64,000 nucleotides of DNA from Mangrovivirga cuniculi (lineage in GTDB: Bacteria > Bacteroidota > Bacteroidia > Cytophagales > Cyclobacteriaceae): contig NZ_CP028923.1 in the NCBI RefSeq assembly GCF_005166025.1, positions 3,660,001-3,724,000 on the forward strand, read 5' to 3'. Below are positions 63,252 to 64,000 of this stretch, piece after piece (positions within the stretch are counted from its first letter, which is position 1; every line of letters begins with the position of its first letter). A program made the position numbers and the translations under genes. The notes beneath the pieces were generated by a model. The model was not told the DNA's origin. It saw only the letters and a list, made by a program, of their open reading frames with translations, and searched no databases.

Positions 63252-63998
63252 ATGGAAATCATCTTATTAATTTCCTTACCATTGATTGCGATAATTATTT
63301 TATCGCTTTATCTGAATGCTAAAATGCCCCAAATCATTGGGTCTATTGGAGAAGGTAAGGTCGCTCGAAAATTGAAAAAGCTGAACAAGAAAGAGTATAT
63401 CGTTTTCAATGACATTTACTTGGAATTTGATGGTAGAACCACCCAGATTGACCACCTTATTATATCTGTTTATGGGGTTTTTGTTATCGAAACAAAGAAT
63501 TACTCCGGATGGATCCATGGTAGTGAAAAATCAGAATATTGGCACCAAACAAAATATAAAGCTAAATGGAAGCTTTGGAATCCTATAAAGCAAAACTTAG
63601 CACATGTATATTTCTTGAAAAAATTGCTATCAGAATTCGGTCGACTTAATTATATCCCGGTGGTTGTTTTTGCTGGAAATGCTATTTTAAAGAATGTTCA
63701 TTCAGATACTCCAGTGATTTATGTAGAAGAATTAAGATCATTTATCAAGGACTATTTCATTGCTTATTATTCGGAAAGTGACATTCTTGCCATGGCCAAT
63801 AAAGTCGAGGCATCAATAACCAAAAACAAGAAAGGCCATCGAAAACATGTAAAGAAAAACCTCGAAGAAAAAAACTATAAAGCTTGGGCCAAAATCTGCC
63901 CGAAATGTGGTAATGATTTAGTTCTAAGAAATGGTAAATACGGGCAGTTTTATGGATGTTCGAATTTCCCGGCTTGTAAATATTCGGCAAGGGATTAA
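63252..63998 (+). CDS. NERD-domain protein with C-terminal topoisomerase-type zinc ribbon
   Basis: Protein of 248 aa. One N-terminal membrane helix (about residues 1-22) is followed by a NERD domain, a PD-(D/E)xK nuclease-like fold: GEGKVARKLKKL, QIDHLII with the Asp, and VFVIETKNYSGWI with Glu-x-Lys. After a basic linker comes a C4 zinc ribbon like those at the C-terminus of topoisomerase I: CPKCGNDLVLRNGKYGQFYGC and FPACKY. It may process or bind nucleic acid near the membrane; activity is unproven. The gene is complete, ending two bases before the window edge. Confidence 0.9.
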   Translation: MEIILLISLPLIAIIILSLYLNAKMPQIIGSIGEGKVARKLKKLNKKEYIVFNDIYLEFDGRTTQIDHLIISVYGVFVIETKNYSGWIHGSEKSEYWHQTKYKAKWKLWNPIKQNLAHVYFLKKLLSEFGRLNYIPVVVFAGNAILKNVHSDTPVIYVEELRSFIKDYFIAYYSESDILAMANKVEASITKNKKGHRKHVKKNLEEKNYKAWAKICPKCGNDLVLRNGKYGQFYGCSNFPACKYSARD

Positions 63999-64000
63999 CC

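Overview
The window is chromosomal DNA of a Bacteroidota bacterium, most likely of the order Cytophagales (the order is inferred). The evidence is the gene content (DUF4290-murA pair, DUF177-rpmF-fabH-efp-accB-accC block, DUF3857/transglutaminase proteins, solo TolQ plus multiple ExbD locus), lipoproteins with Cys lipoboxes, weak Shine-Dalgarno signals, and several promoters matching the Bacteroidota form TTTG-N19/20-TAnnTTTG. Base composition is AT-leaning throughout.

Layout. 1-7 kb: alanine dehydrogenase, a small HsdR-N type nuclease-like protein, an amidohydrolase lipoprotein, an SLC13/TrkA-C transporter and a DUF885 metallopeptidase lipoprotein. 7-16 kb (minus): a DUF3857/transglutaminase pair, one member of which lacks the catalytic Cys, an Atg22-like MFS protein, and a TolQ/ExbB locus with two tandem ExbD pairs. 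A tRNA-Ser(GGA) follows. 16.5-24.7 kb (minus): a tightly overlapping eight-gene operon (flippase-like, GT2, DppC-type permease, SpoIIE-type phosphatase, polysaccharide deacetylase, GT2, TatD, asparaginase) in which two genes are frameshifted. 24.7-32 kb: ruvC, HIT, greA, pentapeptide protein, 2-hydroxyacid dehydrogenase, mgtE, rsmA, pdxA. 32-44 kb: DUF177, two rpmF copies encoding identical proteins either side of a glycosyltransferase, then fabH, efp, accB, accC (lipid initiation and EF-P), a helicase, DUF4290 and a MurA with Asp at the fosfomycin-target position. 46-56 kb: a probable structured ncRNA, two paralogous DUF4352-like lipoproteins, and a nitrite-ammonification block (alginate-export-type porin, NrfH, NrfA, CcsB-CcsA fusion). 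57.7-61 kb (minus): a DUF4157 protein with two HExxH motifs followed by two leucine-rich-repeat lipoproteins. The end carries two small membrane proteins and a NERD nuclease-like protein with a zinc ribbon.

The most unusual content is six intergenic clusters (about 25.3-25.9, 44.0-45.9, 47.0-47.2, 47.9-49.3, 55.9-57.7 and 61.0-62.2 kb) built from the same set of short hairpin modules in a largely fixed order. The hairpins show compensatory base changes, including G.U intermediates. One hairpin class (CCCTGAC...GTCAAGGG) is present or absent at otherwise homologous sites and can sit inside the loop of another hairpin. The terminator after accC belongs to the same hairpin family. One cluster holds a 278-bp unit repeated three times in tandem. 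Two long homologous clusters in direct orientation flank the DUF4157-LRR operon, so that operon could be lost by homologous recombination. No transposase or other mobilising protein is encoded in the window.

Three genes are broken by apparent one-base deletions in homopolymers (A5, C5, A7). That pattern fits sequencing or assembly error at least as well as real gene decay. Short ORFs inside the repeat clusters (peptides such as HREHRVHRE) look spurious and are not annotated as genes.
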